Assembly: GCF_004764705.1 (NCBI RefSeq)
Contig: NZ_SHLX01000028.1
Span: forward strand, 1-64,000
Direction of reading: 5' to 3'
DNA length: 64,000 bases
Source: Paenibacillus cymbidii
Lineage (GTDB): Bacteria > Bacillota > Bacilli > Paenibacillales > NBRC-103111
Shown: positions 63,565 through 64,000 of the stretch, one piece after another
Position numbering within the stretch: the stretch's first letter is position 1
Layout of the letters: each line of letters opens with the position of its first letter
Position numbers and translations under genes: made by a program
Notes under the pieces: model-generated
The model's database searches: none
What the model saw: only the letters and a program-made list of their open reading frames with translations
What the model was told of the DNA's origin: nothing

Positions 63565-64000
63565 ATGAAACGAAAGATTGCCATCGGTGTCATCGGGCTG
63601 GGGAAGCGGGGAATCGGCCTGCTGAAAGGCGTTATTTTGCCCCGGGAAGATGTGGAGGTCGTTGCGGTTTGCGATCTGTACGAGGACAGACGCGAACGGG
63701 CTTCTGCGTTGGTTGAAACCGCAACCGGACACAGACCGGCTGCTGTGAACAATTATGCCGAGTTGCTGATGATGACGAACATCGACGCGGTGATCGTCAC
63801 TGCATCGTGGACGGAGCATTTGTCCATTGCCATCGCTGCCATGAACGCCGGCAAATATGTGGCAAGCGAGGTGGGCGGCGCTTATTCTGTTCAGGAATGC
63901 TGGCAGTTGATCGAAGCCTACGAACGAACCAAGTCGCCTTGCATGCTCATGGAAAATTGCTGTTACGGCCGAGACGAATTGATGGTGCTGAACATGGTGC
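63565..64000 (+). CDS. Gfo/Idh/MocA-family protein, cut by the window end (possibly GH109-like)
   Basis: First 145 residues only. Rossmann start KIAIGVIGLGKRGIGLLKGV, then TNIDAVIVTASWTEHLSIAIAAMNAGKYVASEVGGAYSVQECWQL and MLMENCCYGRDELMVLNMV. The EVGG instead of EKP and the EN-YGR-EL segment are as in the GH109 branch (NAD-dependent alpha-N-acetylgalactosaminidases) rather than typical dehydrogenases. Function cannot be settled without the rest of the gene. Downstream of the sialidase-fold gene. Confidence 0.8.
   Translation, partial: MKRKIAIGVIGLGKRGIGLLKGVILPREDVEVVAVCDLYEDRRERASALVETATGHRPAAVNNYAELLMMTNIDAVIVTASWTEHLSIAIAAMNAGKYVASEVGGAYSVQECWQLIEAYERTKSPCMLMENCCYGRDELMVLNMV

Overview
The window looks like chromosomal DNA from a Paenibacillaceae-type Firmicute (Paenibacillus or Cohnella-like). 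The evidence is strong AGGAGG-type ribosome sites, frequent TTG and GTG starts, repeated LplB/LplC-style sugar importers paired with YesM/YesN two-component systems, many AraC regulators, and a Fur box in a low-GC-Gram-positive setting but with moderately high GC. No rRNA, tRNA, CRISPR array, prophage or intact insertion sequence was seen. The genus is an inference from gene style, not from a marker gene.

Layout. 0.1-4 kb: a sulfatase, a shrunken relic of a phosphoester operon, an intact endonuclease/exonuclease/phosphatase (EEP) gene and a repeat-rich intergenic region with a (GGGTT)9 tract. 4-13 kb: two FAD oxidoreductases, a sugar-type ABC importer (lipoprotein plus two permeases) and its YesMN-like sensor pair. 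13-16 kb: an iron locus with a Fur box, a siderophore-binding lipoprotein and an AraC regulator fused to a paralogous binding domain. 16-18 kb: small membrane proteins. 18.4-31 kb: an 11-gene co-directional operon (flavin monooxygenase, peptide/nickel-type ABC importer, second flavin monooxygenase, CoA-transferase pair, thiol-dioxygenase-like cupin, CaiB/BaiF CoA-transferase, DinB protein) read away from a LysR regulator. I interpret it as an organosulfur-scavenging pathway. 32-41 kb: an MFS exporter, a ferritin-like protein, two AraC regulators, a phytanoyl-CoA-type dioxygenase, and a GH31 glycosidase with its divergent AraC regulator.

41.2-43.5 kb and 46.5-49 kb are gene graveyards: fragments of an FG-GAP protein, a 2-hydroxyacid dehydrogenase broken into two oppositely oriented pieces, an IS4-type transposase, an SGNH hydrolase with one stop codon, a DegT/AraC chimera and an internally deleted amidohydrolase. 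Between them, 43.7-46.4 kb carries an intact DeoR regulator, phosphodiesterase and organophosphate-type transporter. This is the intact counterpart of the relic at 1.9-2.4 kb. Reciprocally, only a stub of the EEP gene survives here, while the EEP gene is intact at 2.5-3.3 kb. The two loci therefore look like copies of one four-gene operon that lost complementary parts.

47.3-64 kb is a glycan-related block: a kelch/Asp-box propeller protein, a ceramidase-like protein, three Gfo/Idh/MocA oxidoreductases, two sialidase-fold proteins, a second LplABC-like importer with its own sensor kinase and AraC response regulator, and an M55 aminopeptidase.

The observations I think most worth testing are the reciprocal operon decay and the proposed thiol/organosulfur operon.
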